Assembly (NCBI GenBank): GCA_001871905.1
Contig: MNUG01000031.1
Coordinates: forward strand, 1 to 47,502
Direction of reading: 5' to 3'
Source: Alphaproteobacteria bacterium CG1_02_46_17
GTDB taxonomy: Bacteria > Pseudomonadota > Alphaproteobacteria > Micavibrionales > Micavibrionaceae
Length of the DNA stretch: 47,502 nt
Shown here in pieces: positions 33,599-44,461 of the stretch. Every line of letters starts with the position of its first letter. Positions within the stretch are counted from its first letter, which is position 1. A program made the position numbers and the translations under genes. The notes under the pieces were generated by a model. The model searched no databases. It was given only the letters and a program-made list of their open reading frames with translations, and was not told the origin of the DNA.

Positions 33599-36500
33599 GT
33601 GTCGGCATCAGCCAAGAAACAAGTGAAAACTTCAAAAAAAATATCATCATCAAAAGCGGGTGGAAAAAGCAAATCGAATGAGCCCCTGACTGCTTTTGGT
33701 AAAGCGTATGCCGAAGCTTTGCGTGAAGTTGATCGTGAAGGGTTGGATCAGAACCTTTTAGGGCATGTGATCGCATATCAGGAAAAAATGTCGGATAAAC
33801 GAAAATCCGGACAAACCTTGATTGATGTCTATAACCCGACCGAATCTGCGCATGGTTGGTATGGCGTGCATACTGTCATTAATATCGTTGCCGAAGATAT
33901 GGTGTTCTTCATCGACTCTGTTACGGCCTACATTGCAGATAAATCATATCTCATTGAGCAAGTCCTGCATCCGCGAGTTTATAAAAAACAGGTTAAAGGA
34001 AAAGCTGTAACCTATATAAATAGAGCGCAGGCCAAGGCTGAAAATATAGATGGACAAATGCACATGTTTGTCCAGCTGAACCGTCGTCTGACCGAGCGGC
34101 AGATGCAGGAAATAAAGAACGATCTGCACGAAGTTATTTCCGATACCGCATTGGCTACACGTGATTGGAGAGAAACCAGACAAAGATTGAATAATGTTCG
34201 TGAGAATATTTCTGTTCTAGAAGGTCAGGGAGAGCGTTTATTCAGCGAGTTCAAGGAATTCTTGCAATATATCCATGATGATAATTTTACTCTGTTGGGA
34301 TCACGAGAATATACCGTCAAAAAGACTGGAAAAGCCTTGTCTCTGACAGCAGTCAAAGGAAGTGGTCTCGGACTTTATAGTGAAGATCGTGCAACCGAAT
34401 TTCTGGAAGATATTGATCGCGTCCGCTTTGTTGAAAATTTGGATGCAAGAAAAGATGCTCCGCAAATTCTTATCACCAAATTATTGAAAAAGTCGGATGT
34501 TCATCGTCGCGTCCCTATTGATTGCATCGTTGTTCGCCATTTTGATCGTAAGGGATCATTGACCGGAGAAACCCATTTTATAGGACTCTTCACATCGGTC
34601 ACATATTCCCGTGGTATCGCCACTGTCCCGTATCTTTGGTACAAAGTTGAAAATTTAATGGCCCGTGCCGGATTTGAATCTGGAGAACATAGTGGCCGCG
34701 CCCTGCGTCACATATTGGAAAAATATCCACGTGATGAATTGTTCCAGATTTCAGACGAGAAATTATTCCAGACCTGTATGGAAATATTGCGTTTACAAGA
34801 GCGTCCACGGATTGCTCTTTTCGTCCGGCCTGATCCATTTGGTCGGACAGCCTCCTGTTTGGTTTACATCCCTCGTGACCGTTATGACACGCGTTTGAGA
34901 ATCCGGTTCAGTACGGTTCTGGAAGAGGAAATGAAAGCCCAGTATATCGGATTCCAGTCAACGGTTGATGATTCCCCTCTGGTTAGGGCCAGCTTTACAT
35001 TGGCGTACCCCGAGGGCCAGCAAGAAAAGTATAATATTGCCCGTATTGAGCAGCGTCTTCAAGAAGAAGGGCAGAACTGGGGTGAGCGTTTGAATGATAT
35101 GCTGGTCGAGCGTCTGGAAAATGAAGATGAAGCAGCGGATATCGCCTTTCGCTATTCCAATGCCTTCCCTGTGTCATATCAGGAAGCATATCAGACCAGA
35201 CAGGCCGTCCACGATATTACAAAAGTCGAAATGGTTACACAAAGCAGAAAGCCGGATGTTGATTTATATCGCCCCCACGGATCGGGAAGCAATCAGGTCT
35301 CAATGAAATTATACAGCCCTGTTGAGGCTGTTCCTCTTTCAGATATTCTTCCAATTCTTGAAAATATGGGGCTGAAAGTTGAAGCCGAATATCCATATGA
35401 AATTCATCCTCGTAATTCCGAACATGCTGTCTGGATTCAGGATTTTGATGCCACGATTGTGGGGGACATCGAAAACTTGAAAGAAGGACAGTCTATACAA
35501 AATCTCCGTGAGAATTTCGAAGAATGTCTCAAAGGAATATGGGATTCTGAAATTGAAAATGACAGCTTGAATCGGTTGATTCTTCTTGCTGGAATGAAAT
35601 GGCGAGATGTTGTTATTTTGCGGTCTTATATTCGTTACATGCGTCAGACAGAGATCCCGTTCTCTTTGCCGTATATGGAGCAGGCTGCAACAGATTATCC
35701 GGTTATCGCGAAATTGCTTGTGGAGTATTTCTACACCCGCTTCTCACCTGAACAACAGACTCGCAAGGCGGCCAACCAGTGCGACGAGATTGAATCGAAA
35801 ATCGAACTGGAATTGCAGAATGTGTCCTCATTGGATCAGGATCGGGTTTTGCGCGCTGCATTGGCAACAATGAAAGCAACATTGCGCACCAACTTTTTCC
35901 AGTATGAGAATGGCAGTAAGCCGAAAAGCTGGGTTTCCGTCAAACTGGACAGCAAACAAATTCCAAACATTCCTGAACCGCGTCCGTATCGCGAGATATT
36001 CGTCTATTCTCCAAGAGTAGAGGGTGTACATTTACGCGGTGGGAAAATTGCGCGGGGAGGTCTGCGTTGGTCGGATCGTCATGAGGACTTCCGCGTTGAA
36101 GTTCTGGGATTAATGAAGGCGCAGCAAGTAAAGAACTCTGTCATTGTCCCGATGGGAGCCAAAGGTGGGTTTGTTGTCAAGATGCCACCTAAAACAGGTG
36201 GACGTCCCGCTTATCAGGCTGAAGGTATTGCATGTTACCAGACCTTCATTCGTGGTCTCTTGGACATTACCGATAACCGTCTGGGTCAGAAAATATTGCC
36301 GCCCAAAAATGTTGTGCGTCAGGATGAAGATGATCCATATCTGGTTGTGGCCGCCGATAAAGGAACCGCAACATTCTCGGACATCGCCAACTCGATTTCC
36401 AAAGAGTATGGCTTCTGGTTAGGTGATGCTTTCGCCTCGGGTGGTTCCGTTGGGTATGACCATAAAAAAATGGGGATTACAGCGCGCGGTGCATGGGAAT

Positions 36501-38446
36501 CGGTTAAACGCCACTTCCGCGAACTGAATCATGATACACAGACCAAAGAATTTGAAGTGGTTGGCGTAGGAGATATGGGAGGTGACGTGTTCGGAAACGG
36601 CTTGTTGCAATCCAAAAAGATCAAGTTGATCGGTGCCTTCAACCATATGAATATTTTTTGTGATCCTTCACCCGATGCCGCTATCTCCTACAAAGAGCGC
36701 GCTCGTTTGTTTGGCGCCGTAAAAGGGTGGGGCGATTACGATATATCGAAACTTTCAAAAGGAGGCCGAATTTTCCTTCGCTCGGAAAAATCCTTGCAAC
36801 TGACACCGGAGATTCAAAAACGCTTTGATATTGATAAATCTACCGTGTCACCGAACGAGTTGATTAAAGCAATGTTATGCGCCAGAACGGATCTACTATT
36901 TTTCGGAGGTATTGGAACCTATATCAAATCATCAAGAGAAACCAATGCTGATGCAGGAGACCGTAGCAATGACAGCCTGCGGATTAATGCAACCGAGGTA
37001 CGTGCCAAGGTAGTCGGCGAAGGTGCAAATCTGGGTGTAACTCAGCGCGCCCGAATTGAGTACGCAAAAAAAGGGGGGCATTTGAACACCGACTTTATTG
37101 ACAACTCGGCTGGTGTTGACACCTCTGACCACGAAGTGAACATCAAGATTTTGCTTTCCGAGGTTATCAGAGATCCAAAACATAAACTGAACGAGAACAC
37201 GCGCAATAAACTCCTAACGGATATGACAGATGATATTGCGGCTCTTGTCTTGCAGGATAACTATTTCCAGACGCAAGCCCTATCGCTGTTGGAAATGCAA
37301 TCAGCAGATTTGTTGTCTGAACATGCCGAGTTTATGAGGTCGATGGAAAAATCAGGATTCCTCAACCGCAAGGTTGAGTTCCTGCCAAATGATGAAGAGA
37401 TTGAAGAGCGTATGAAAATTCGCAAAGGTCTGACGCGGCCTGAACTTTCTCTCCTCGTTTCTTACGGCAAGCTTTCCTACACCAATGCGTTGCTTTCTTC
37501 GTCTCTGCCGGATGATCCATCTATGCTGGATTGGGTCGAGAATTATTTCCCTGAAATTTTGAAGAAAAAGTACAAAAAAGAAATCCTATCGCACCAATTG
37601 CGTCGTGAAATTATTGCGATGGCTGTATCCAATGCGGTAATTAACCGTCTTGGTCCAACCTTTGTACGCAAGGTAGTTGATCGTACTGGCGCGGATATTT
37701 CTTCTGTAACCAATGCATATCTGATTGTACGGGATTCTTTTGGTCTTAGAAAAATATGGGACGAGATCGAAGCTCTGGACAATAAAATACCTGCGCAAAT
37801 CCAGATGAAGGCTATGCTAAAAACAGTCAGGCTATCCGAACGGGAAACCTATTGGATTCTAACCCGTATGGGGCGTCAGGCAGATCGCGCGAAAGATGGG
37901 GAAGTGTTCTCAAAAGGCGTTCGGGAACTTAGATCCTGTTTGTCTGATATTCTTCCGGCTGATATTACAGCCAATCTGGAAATGAGAATCAAGGATTGGA
38001 TTTCAAATGGAATACCTAAATCTTTGGCAGAAGAAATATCCTTATTGCCTTTGATTGGTTCGGCCTACGATCTGATAAAAATATCTCAGGCTCAAAAAAT
38101 TGAAATCAGCAAAATAGCCCAAACTTATTTTGCTCTTGGTTCGATGTTCCACTTTGAACGGCTACGAATTAAGGCGCAGAATATGGAAGGAGATCATCCT
38201 GAACTAGCGCAGGCGGCACAAGGAATTGTTGGGTCTTTGAATATTGTGCAGTCTGATCTGACCGCTAGAGTTATTCGAGAATGTGGTAAAAAATCAATTG
38301 GGCCAGACATCGCAAAAATATGGGTTGAGAAATACTGCCCGTCTGCTGTCCGCGTCCTGGATATGATTAACCAGATGGAAAAAACCGGATCGGCTGATCT
38401 GGCCTCTCTTGTGGTGATTGACCAGCAATTGCGTGGCTTGTGCTAG
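33599..38446 (+). CDS. NAD-specific glutamate dehydrogenase, large (GDH180-type)
   Basis: Very large NAD-dependent glutamate dehydrogenase that interconverts glutamate and 2-oxoglutarate plus ammonia, mainly in the catabolic direction. It is 1615 aa from the GTG at 33599, chosen because AAAGGAG lies 7 bases before it; the frame extends 12 codons upstream. N-terminal ACT-like regulatory regions precede the catalytic core near residues 820-1000 (GGLRWSDRHEDFRVEVLGLM, PMGAKGGFVVK, the nucleotide-binding VGVGDMGGDVFGNGLL, and LVGEGANLGVT-like GEGANLGVTQRARIEY). A helical C-terminal domain follows. Length and motifs fit the family. With rocD it can drain arginine-derived carbon into the TCA cycle. 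Confidence 0.96.
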   Translation: MSASAKKQVKTSKKISSSKAGGKSKSNEPLTAFGKAYAEALREVDREGLDQNLLGHVIAYQEKMSDKRKSGQTLIDVYNPTESAHGWYGVHTVINIVAEDMVFFIDSVTAYIADKSYLIEQVLHPRVYKKQVKGKAVTYINRAQAKAENIDGQMHMFVQLNRRLTERQMQEIKNDLHEVISDTALATRDWRETRQRLNNVRENISVLEGQGERLFSEFKEFLQYIHDDNFTLLGSREYTVKKTGKALSLTAVKGSGLGLYSEDRATEFLEDIDRVRFVENLDARKDAPQILITKLLKKSDVHRRVPIDCIVVRHFDRKGSLTGETHFIGLFTSVTYSRGIATVPYLWYKVENLMARAGFESGEHSGRALRHILEKYPRDELFQISDEKLFQTCMEILRLQERPRIALFVRPDPFGRTASCLVYIPRDRYDTRLRIRFSTVLEEEMKAQYIGFQSTVDDSPLVRASFTLAYPEGQQEKYNIARIEQRLQEEGQNWGERLNDMLVERLENEDEAADIAFRYSNAFPVSYQEAYQTRQAVHDITKVEMVTQSRKPDVDLYRPHGSGSNQVSMKLYSPVEAVPLSDILPILENMGLKVEAEYPYEIHPRNSEHAVWIQDFDATIVGDIENLKEGQSIQNLRENFEECLKGIWDSEIENDSLNRLILLAGMKWRDVVILRSYIRYMRQTEIPFSLPYMEQAATDYPVIAKLLVEYFYTRFSPEQQTRKAANQCDEIESKIELELQNVSSLDQDRVLRAALATMKATLRTNFFQYENGSKPKSWVSVKLDSKQIPNIPEPRPYREIFVYSPRVEGVHLRGGKIARGGLRWSDRHEDFRVEVLGLMKAQQVKNSVIVPMGAKGGFVVKMPPKTGGRPAYQAEGIACYQTFIRGLLDITDNRLGQKILPPKNVVRQDEDDPYLVVAADKGTATFSDIANSISKEYGFWLGDAFASGGSVGYDHKKMGITARGAWESVKRHFRELNHDTQTKEFEVVGVGDMGGDVFGNGLLQSKKIKLIGAFNHMNIFCDPSPDAAISYKERARLFGAVKGWGDYDISKLSKGGRIFLRSEKSLQLTPEIQKRFDIDKSTVSPNELIKAMLCARTDLLFFGGIGTYIKSSRETNADAGDRSNDSLRINATEVRAKVVGEGANLGVTQRARIEYAKKGGHLNTDFIDNSAGVDTSDHEVNIKILLSEVIRDPKHKLNENTRNKLLTDMTDDIAALVLQDNYFQTQALSLLEMQSADLLSEHAEFMRSMEKSGFLNRKVEFLPNDEEIEERMKIRKGLTRPELSLLVSYGKLSYTNALLSSSLPDDPSMLDWVENYFPEILKKKYKKEILSHQLRREIIAMAVSNAVINRLGPTFVRKVVDRTGADISSVTNAYLIVRDSFGLRKIWDEIEALDNKIPAQIQMKAMLKTVRLSERETYWILTRMGRQADRAKDGEVFSKGVRELRSCLSDILPADITANLEMRIKDWISNGIPKSLAEEISLLPLIGSAYDLIKISQAQKIEISKIAQTYFALGSMFHFERLRIKAQNMEGDHPELAQAAQGIVGSLNIVQSDLTARVIRECGKKSIGPDIAKIWVEKYCPSAVRVLDMINQMEKTGSADLASLVVIDQQLRGLC

Positions 38447-38471
38447 AATATTGGAATAATAAGAAATTCAG

Positions 38472-38503
38472 AAAACCAGACCTTATATAGGTCTGGTTTT
38501 TTT
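38472..38503. terminator. bidirectional terminator overlapping the MATE stop codon
   Basis: AAAACCAGACCT (38472-38483), loop TATAT, AGGTCTGGTTTT (38489-38500) then TTT: a perfect 12-bp stem. The TAA of the minus-strand MATE gene (38483-38485) is in the hairpin, so the convergent dehydrogenase and MATE genes share it. Confidence 0.9.
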
Positions 38504-39835
38504 CCATGCCCATAAATGAAAACCGGCACCTGCTATGATGTTCACAAAGGCAATCGCCAGAAAAACCCCCATGACCCCACCAAAATAATGTCCGATAAAA
38601 CATGCCGGGATCATCAGAATAATCATCTTGGTAAAGAGCAGTATTGCTGAAATTTTAGGCCGTCCTGTGGCATTAAAAACAGACCCCCAGCCGTGGGTCA
38701 GATTCCCGAGCGGATAGGATAGCGGAACAATTGTAAGAAAGAGAATCAGGTAACGGTCAAGCTCTGGATCTTGGGAAAAGATACCCGCGATCTGATGAGC
38801 AAAGACCAGAAGGATCACAGCCACAAAACAAGACCATAAAACAGAAAAAATCAGCGCATCTTTAACAGTGTCACGAACACGGTGGAATTGTGCTGCGCCC
38901 CAATTCTGGCCGATAATCGGTGCCATGCCGATAGATAAGGCCATCATAATGACCAGCGTAAAGGCTTCTATGCGGGAAGCTGCGCCAAAGGCAGCCACTG
39001 CCGCGTCCCCGTCTTGCGAAAGGATATGATTGATCGTGGAATTAACAAAAGCTGGCAACATGCTGGTGATGGCCACGGGCAGTCCGATCGTCATCAGTCG
39101 TTTCGTAGAGTCTCCGAATTCATGAAGATTCTTGAGATGGGATAGATCAAATAGACCGCGTCGGTACATAATGGTCAGTCCCGCTACCATCGCACAAAAA
39201 TTCGCCAGAATAGTCGCAAGGGCCGCCCCAAAAAGCTCCAGACGTGGAAATCCCCAAAGACCAAAAATCATCACCGGATCAAGGATGGCATTGGCAACGG
39301 CAGCTATGGTCATGATAATCGCCGGGGTCACTGTATCTCCCGAGGCGCGTAGGGCAGCGTTTCCTACAACCGGCATACTAAGGAAGAATGTCCCGATAAA
39401 ATAGGGAACCATATAATCTTTCAGCAGAAGAATAGCCTCTTCGTCGGCTCCCATAGCCCTAAAAATAGGGTTGATTAAAGGGATACCGATGGCAGCCACC
39501 AAAAGGCTGATCAGCAAAACAAGCAACAGGCCATGAGAGGTAACGCGTTTGACCAGATCCGGTTTTTTTTCACCAATCAGTCGTGATAAAACCGAAGAGG
39601 CTGCAACTCCTATACCGATAAAGATCGAGAAAATCCCATAGGTCACAGGGAAGGTATAACTGATGGCGGCAAGCTTTTCTGTGCCCAGCAAAGAGATGTA
39701 ATAAGTATCAACAAGCTGAAAGCTGATAATCGCTAGAATGCCCCAGATCATGGGGATCGTCATACGAACTAGATGTGATCGGGTGGAGCCTTCTGTCAGG
39801 TTCCCCCGCCGGGAAGATGAAGCTATGTAAGTCAT
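38483..39835 (-). CDS. MATE family efflux transporter
   Basis: Cation-coupled multidrug and toxin extrusion pump of the inner membrane, 450 aa, with about 12 hydrophobic helices. The family features seen are the first helix IPMIWGILAIISFQLVDTYY with its Asp, LRASGDTVTPAI in the middle, and the second-half counterpart FNATGRPKISAI. The NorM/DinF subfamily placement and substrates are not clear. It lies just downstream of the RND pump on the same strand (18 bases between), so the three export genes may form one transcript. Confidence 0.93.
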   Translation of the reverse strand: MTYIASSSRRGNLTEGSTRSHLVRMTIPMIWGILAIISFQLVDTYYISLLGTEKLAAISYTFPVTYGIFSIFIGIGVAASSVLSRLIGEKKPDLVKRVTSHGLLLVLLISLLVAAIGIPLINPIFRAMGADEEAILLLKDYMVPYFIGTFFLSMPVVGNAALRASGDTVTPAIIMTIAAVANAILDPVMIFGLWGFPRLELFGAALATILANFCAMVAGLTIMYRRGLFDLSHLKNLHEFGDSTKRLMTIGLPVAITSMLPAFVNSTINHILSQDGDAAVAAFGAASRIEAFTLVIMMALSIGMAPIIGQNWGAAQFHRVRDTVKDALIFSVLWSCFVAVILLVFAHQIAGIFSQDPELDRYLILFLTIVPLSYPLGNLTHGWGSVFNATGRPKISAILLFTKMIILMIPACFIGHYFGGVMGVFLAIAFVNIIAGAGFHLWAWKKTRPI

Positions 39836-39852
39836 ACCTCGTTATGGTCTAA

Positions 39853-42800
39853 TTATTTGGACTGTTCAAGAGACTTTAATTCAGCCTCAAGTTTACGACC
39901 CGTATATTCCGGTGATTTGGTATTCTTTGCCAACATGGAATAAAAGGACGGGACAACAAACAATGTAAACAAGGTCGAAAATATTACACCACTGGCAATG
40001 ACGATCCCGATCGGGAATCGGCTCTCCGCCCCTGCTCCTGTGGCAAAGATCAATGGCAAAGCACCCGCAGCTGCGGATACAGAGGTCATCAGGATTGGTC
40101 TCAGGCGAGTGGCGGAAGCAGTTTTCAAAGCGTCATAAAACTCATACCCTTCATCTCGAAGCTGGTTGGCAAATTCAACGATCAGAATTCCGTTTTTGGC
40201 GGCAAGACCCACCAGCATAATCAAGCCAATCTGTGTGTAGATATTGAGTGTTGCACCAGAGAGGAACAATCCCCATAACGCACCGACAATAGCCAAAGGT
40301 ACGGCCATCATAATCACGAGGGGGTGAATCCAGTTTTCAAACTGTGCCGCGAGAAACAGGTAAACGGCAACCAGTGCGAAAGCAAAAACGATATAAATCG
40401 CCACGCCACTCTCCTGATATTCACGGGACTCGCCCTTATAGTCAAAGCGTGCTTCAGAGGGAAGAACGCGCTTGGCCGTTGTCTCCAGATAGTTCAGAGC
40501 TTCGCCCAAAGTATAGCCCGGAGCGAGGTTTGCAGAAATTGTAATGGCCCGCATCCGGTTATAGCGGTTTAGTTCACCAGAATTGGCAGTTTCCTTAAAG
40601 GTAATCAGGTTGGATAGTGGAATCAAATCATTGGTGCGTGTTGACCGGACATAAATATTGTTCATATCCAGAGGCTTCACGCGATCCTGATCTTCCCCTT
40701 GCAGGATCACATCATATTGCTCGCCATCTTCGATATAATCGGTGACTTGCAACGATCCCATAAAGATTTGCAGCGTCGATCCAATATCATTGACACTGAC
40801 ACCGAGATCGGCTGCGCGGTCACGGTCAATCACAACTCGCAATTGTGGTTTAGTCTCCTTGTAGTCCCAATCAACATTTCGCAATTTATTATTTTTAGAA
40901 ACTTCGGTCATCAAAGTATCGCGCCAGCGGGCCAGTTCGCTATAATCTGTTCCTAGTACAACAAATTGGACAGGTGTTGAAAAGCCACCCTGACCAAGAG
41001 ATCCAGGCTCAATCGGGAATGCCATGACGCCGGGGATGCCCATAAATTCCTGAAACATACCAGGAGTCCCTTTTGAAAAATCGCCCCAGAGGATCTGGCT
41101 GACCGAGCGTTCACGTTCTCCCCATTCTCTAAGCAGAATAAAAGAGAAGGCAGAGTTCACAACGCCAGTTGATGAAAAACTACCGGGAACAATTGTCACA
41201 ACGCCATGAGCTTCATCGGTACCTTTGTTATCATTCAGTTCACCAGAAGGTAGCAAGGTTTCAAGCTTACTTTCAACGGTCGCAACCTGACGCTTGGTAT
41301 ATTCCAGCGAGGCGCCTTCTGGCGCTTTGATAAAGGCAAGAAAATATCCACGGTCTTCTTTCGGTGCATATTCCGAAGAAATATAGACAGAGAAGAAAGC
41401 ACCCATTCCCAGCATCAAAAACATAAAGGCGATCGTGACGAGAGGTTTGCGGAAAAAATAATCCAGAGCGTTCATATATTTATCACTGAGACGATCCAGT
41501 GACCGGTTCATCCATGCCGTGACAAAGTTTGTTTTGTGATGACCATATTCATCAAGTTTTGGTTTCTTTAGAAGCTGGGAACACAGCATCGGTGAGAGAG
41601 AAAGAGCTGCAAATGCAGAGAACAGAATTGATCCGATAATTGCCCACGCAAACTCGGTAAAAAGACGCCCCGAATTTCCGGGCATCAAAGATACTGGCAG
41701 AAACACAGCCACCAGAACCAGAGTGGTTGCAATCACAGCAAAAGCAACCTGCGCGGTACCAATCTGAGCCGAAGCCAGAGCGGGCGCCCCTTTTTCAATC
41801 CGTTTATAAACATTCTCCAGCACCACAATCGCATCATCCACCACCAGACCGATCGCCAGAACCAGAGCCAGCAAAGTCAAAAGATTGATTGAATAACCCA
41901 TTGCCAGAAGAACGGTAAAGGAGCCAATCAAGGACACGGGGATCGCCACGGCAGGAATGATCGTGGCACGAATGTCACCGAGAAACAACCAGATCACAAA
42001 GATAACCAAGGCCAACGTAATAAAGATAGTGAAGTAAACTTCGTGAACAGCACCTTCAATAAAAATACCAGAGTCAAAAGCGGTTTCCATGACGATATCT
42101 TTTGGAAGAGTCGCTTGGATTTTCGTCATCTCTTCTTTAACGCCACGGATAACATCCAGAGTGTTGGCGTTTGATTGTTTGACAATACCCAGACCAATCG
42201 AGGAAGTCCCGTTATAGTGCAGTTCGGTACGTTCGTTTTCCGCACCACGTTCAATTTTTGCAACATCTTTCAAGCGCACCAGATACCCGTCATCTCCACG
42301 GGCAATGACCAGATTTCCAAAATCTTTGACCGTATTATAAACACGATCAACCCGAACGGAAAATTCTCGATCCAAAGATTCAATACGTCCGGCAGGTAGC
42401 TCGAGGTTTTCTTGTAGTAACGATTTTTGAATATCAGTGACGGTCAGAAGACGTGCAGCCAAAGCTTCACGATCCAACCAAACTCTCATCGCATAACGGC
42501 GTTCTCCACCGATTTGTACGCGGGAGACGCCGTCCACAACAGAGAGGCGGTCTTTCACATAGCGGCTGGCATAGTCGGTCAGAGCTGGCCCGTCACGGTC
42601 TTTGCTTCGGAATGCAATCCAGAATAACGCCTGAGTGTTGGCGTCCACTTTGGAGATCTGCGGGGCATCGACTTCATCTGGAAGTGTACTCTGGACGCGC
42701 TGAACGCGGTCACGCACATCATTGGCAGCTTCTTCAATGTCCTTGTCCAGTTTGAACTCGACCGAGATACTGGAAGATCCGTCTGAAGATTTAGAATCAA

Positions 42801-43038
42801 TAGATTTCACGCCAGAAATTCCGGCAATACTATCTTCCAAGATCTTGGTCACCCGGGTCTCGATAATCTCGGCGCTGGCTCCTGTGTAGGTGGTCTCAAC
42901 TGACACGATTGGCGCATCAATATCCGGATATTCACGCAATTCCAGTCGGGTAAAGGCAACAATCCCGATAATGATAACCAGCAAATTTATAACGGCTGCA
43001 AAAATGGGCCGCTTGATAGAAATATCAGATAAAAACAT
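39853..43038 (-). CDS. RND efflux transporter permease
   Basis: Proton-driven multidrug efflux permease (HAE-1/AcrB-like), 1061 aa from the ATG at 43038. The open frame reaches 43098, but that would overlap the adaptor gene by 59 bases, and MFLSDISIKRPIFA is the typical family start. Twelve membrane helices in two halves with two large periplasmic loops are evident. The proton-relay Asp pair is in LAIGLVVDDAIVVLEN and the Lys in GLAAKNGILIVEFAN. The start lies one base after the stop of the adaptor gene (TAA-A-ATG), supporting coupling. No outer-membrane factor gene is in view. Confidence 0.95.
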   Translation of the reverse strand: MFLSDISIKRPIFAAVINLLVIIIGIVAFTRLELREYPDIDAPIVSVETTYTGASAEIIETRVTKILEDSIAGISGVKSIDSKSSDGSSSISVEFKLDKDIEEAANDVRDRVQRVQSTLPDEVDAPQISKVDANTQALFWIAFRSKDRDGPALTDYASRYVKDRLSVVDGVSRVQIGGERRYAMRVWLDREALAARLLTVTDIQKSLLQENLELPAGRIESLDREFSVRVDRVYNTVKDFGNLVIARGDDGYLVRLKDVAKIERGAENERTELHYNGTSSIGLGIVKQSNANTLDVIRGVKEEMTKIQATLPKDIVMETAFDSGIFIEGAVHEVYFTIFITLALVIFVIWLFLGDIRATIIPAVAIPVSLIGSFTVLLAMGYSINLLTLLALVLAIGLVVDDAIVVLENVYKRIEKGAPALASAQIGTAQVAFAVIATTLVLVAVFLPVSLMPGNSGRLFTEFAWAIIGSILFSAFAALSLSPMLCSQLLKKPKLDEYGHHKTNFVTAWMNRSLDRLSDKYMNALDYFFRKPLVTIAFMFLMLGMGAFFSVYISSEYAPKEDRGYFLAFIKAPEGASLEYTKRQVATVESKLETLLPSGELNDNKGTDEAHGVVTIVPGSFSSTGVVNSAFSFILLREWGERERSVSQILWGDFSKGTPGMFQEFMGIPGVMAFPIEPGSLGQGGFSTPVQFVVLGTDYSELARWRDTLMTEVSKNNKLRNVDWDYKETKPQLRVVIDRDRAADLGVSVNDIGSTLQIFMGSLQVTDYIEDGEQYDVILQGEDQDRVKPLDMNNIYVRSTRTNDLIPLSNLITFKETANSGELNRYNRMRAITISANLAPGYTLGEALNYLETTAKRVLPSEARFDYKGESREYQESGVAIYIVFAFALVAVYLFLAAQFENWIHPLVIMMAVPLAIVGALWGLFLSGATLNIYTQIGLIMLVGLAAKNGILIVEFANQLRDEGYEFYDALKTASATRLRPILMTSVSAAAGALPLIFATGAGAESRFPIGIVIASGVIFSTLFTLFVVPSFYSMLAKNTKSPEYTGRKLEAELKSLEQSK

Positions 43039-43039
43039 T

Positions 43040-44314
43040 TTACTGGGCCGTTTCTTTCGCTTCTGGTGTTTGAGCAGGAGTTTCCGGAGCCTCTTCACCT
43101 TTGGCTTCTTCAGTTGTCACTTGAGGTGAGGGGGCAGATTCATTTGTTGTGTCGGTGGCAATAGAGGATTTGATAGCCTCTTTCTTGCGTTCAATTGCAA
43201 AGTCTAGGGCAGCAGCTTGTGCTTCTTCGACAGTTTGTTGACCAACGATATTTACTGTCGCGCCGGGGCCGGTTTTCATTTGTCCTTCAATGATAACCTG
43301 ATCTCCTTCACTTAATCCGGATGTAATTTCCACATATCCCGGCTCTCGCAACCCTGTCGTGACAACTTTGCTAGACACTTTTTTATCAGCATCAACAACA
43401 AAAACGCTTTTAACAGAACCAGAGGTCATGAGAGCACCTTCCGGTATAGCCAAAGCGTTAAAGTTACGGCGGACAATATTGACCTTCATCAACAACCCGG
43501 GCCGCAATTTGCTGTCGGGGTTTGGCACCAGAGCACGAACACGGATCGAACGTGAGTCTGGGTCAACGCGTGAATCAATTGTATAAATTTTTCCCTCGAA
43601 AACCTGATCAGGATAAGCTTCGGTGACGGCTTTGATGGACATTCCGTTGGTAACGGCGGCCAAGAAAGTCTCCGGAACAGAGAAATCAAGCTTGATCGGA
43701 TCAATATCATCAATGGTGGTGATGATGGTGCCTGGTGTAACCAGATCTCCGATACTGACTTCCCTGATCCCGATAATCCCATCAAACGGGGCAACGATCC
43801 GGCGCTCGTTTAACTGAGCCTTGGCGATATCCATTCTTGCCAAAGCTGTGTCCCTGTCTGCGGCCGAGCCAAGATTTTTCTTGGTGAGTTCGTTATACCG
43901 CATGTAAGAACGTGTGGTTTCGTTGAGGGTTGCCAGTTCTTCTTCGTCTGATAATTCTGCGATCACTGTTCCGGCGGTTACAAAGTCACCTTCTTTGACA
44001 TTGATGGATTTTACAGTCTCGGTCACGGTCACTGTGATATCTGCGGATTCGTTGGATGTAGCTGTTCCAATGGCGTCGATCACTTCTTCGAAAGGAATGG
44101 GAACTACTTTGGTTAACACAACGTTGGCAGGGGCCATAGGCATTTGAAAATCAGCAAATTTTATCTTCATGAACAGCATAAAGCCCGTTCCACCTAAGAG
44201 AGCGATCAAGATCACAAGGGCAACAAGTTTGATCCAGAGGGATTTTTTTTTCTTTTTCGGGGAGTTATTATCAGTCGTGTCAGGGCGCTCGGATAGTGGG
44301 GCGGCAAAAGACAT
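43040..44314 (-). CDS. RND efflux periplasmic adaptor subunit
   Basis: Membrane fusion protein that links the RND permease to an outer-membrane channel, 424 aa. A cytoplasmic N-terminus with KKKKK precedes one membrane anchor (about residues 28-50), then a lipoyl half-motif (VKEGDFVTAGTVIAEL), a short coiled coil (about 125-175), the second half-motif (RIVAPFDGIIGIREVSIGD), beta-barrel and membrane-proximal domains, and an unusual acidic Glu/Thr/Pro/Ala-rich tail (about 375-424). The tail is likely disordered. AAAGGA lies 11 bases upstream. It is co-transcribed with the permease. Confidence 0.93.
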   Translation of the reverse strand: MSFAAPLSERPDTTDNNSPKKKKKSLWIKLVALVILIALLGGTGFMLFMKIKFADFQMPMAPANVVLTKVVPIPFEEVIDAIGTATSNESADITVTVTETVKSINVKEGDFVTAGTVIAELSDEEELATLNETTRSYMRYNELTKKNLGSAADRDTALARMDIAKAQLNERRIVAPFDGIIGIREVSIGDLVTPGTIITTIDDIDPIKLDFSVPETFLAAVTNGMSIKAVTEAYPDQVFEGKIYTIDSRVDPDSRSIRVRALVPNPDSKLRPGLLMKVNIVRRNFNALAIPEGALMTSGSVKSVFVVDADKKVSSKVVTTGLREPGYVEITSGLSEGDQVIIEGQMKTGPGATVNIVGQQTVEEAQAAALDFAIERKKEAIKSSIATDTTNESAPSPQVTTEEAKGEEAPETPAQTPEAKETAQ

Positions 44315-44461
44315 AGTTGCATCATTCCTTTATGAGGGTTTTCTCACAAGAAAATTAGGTTGCAATCAGCCTTTGTGCAAGGGTCACAAGTAAAAATAAT
44401 TTCAGGGCTGGGCAATAGAATTTTATTGAAATGGTTCGCTAATTTGGGTCTAACAACATTT

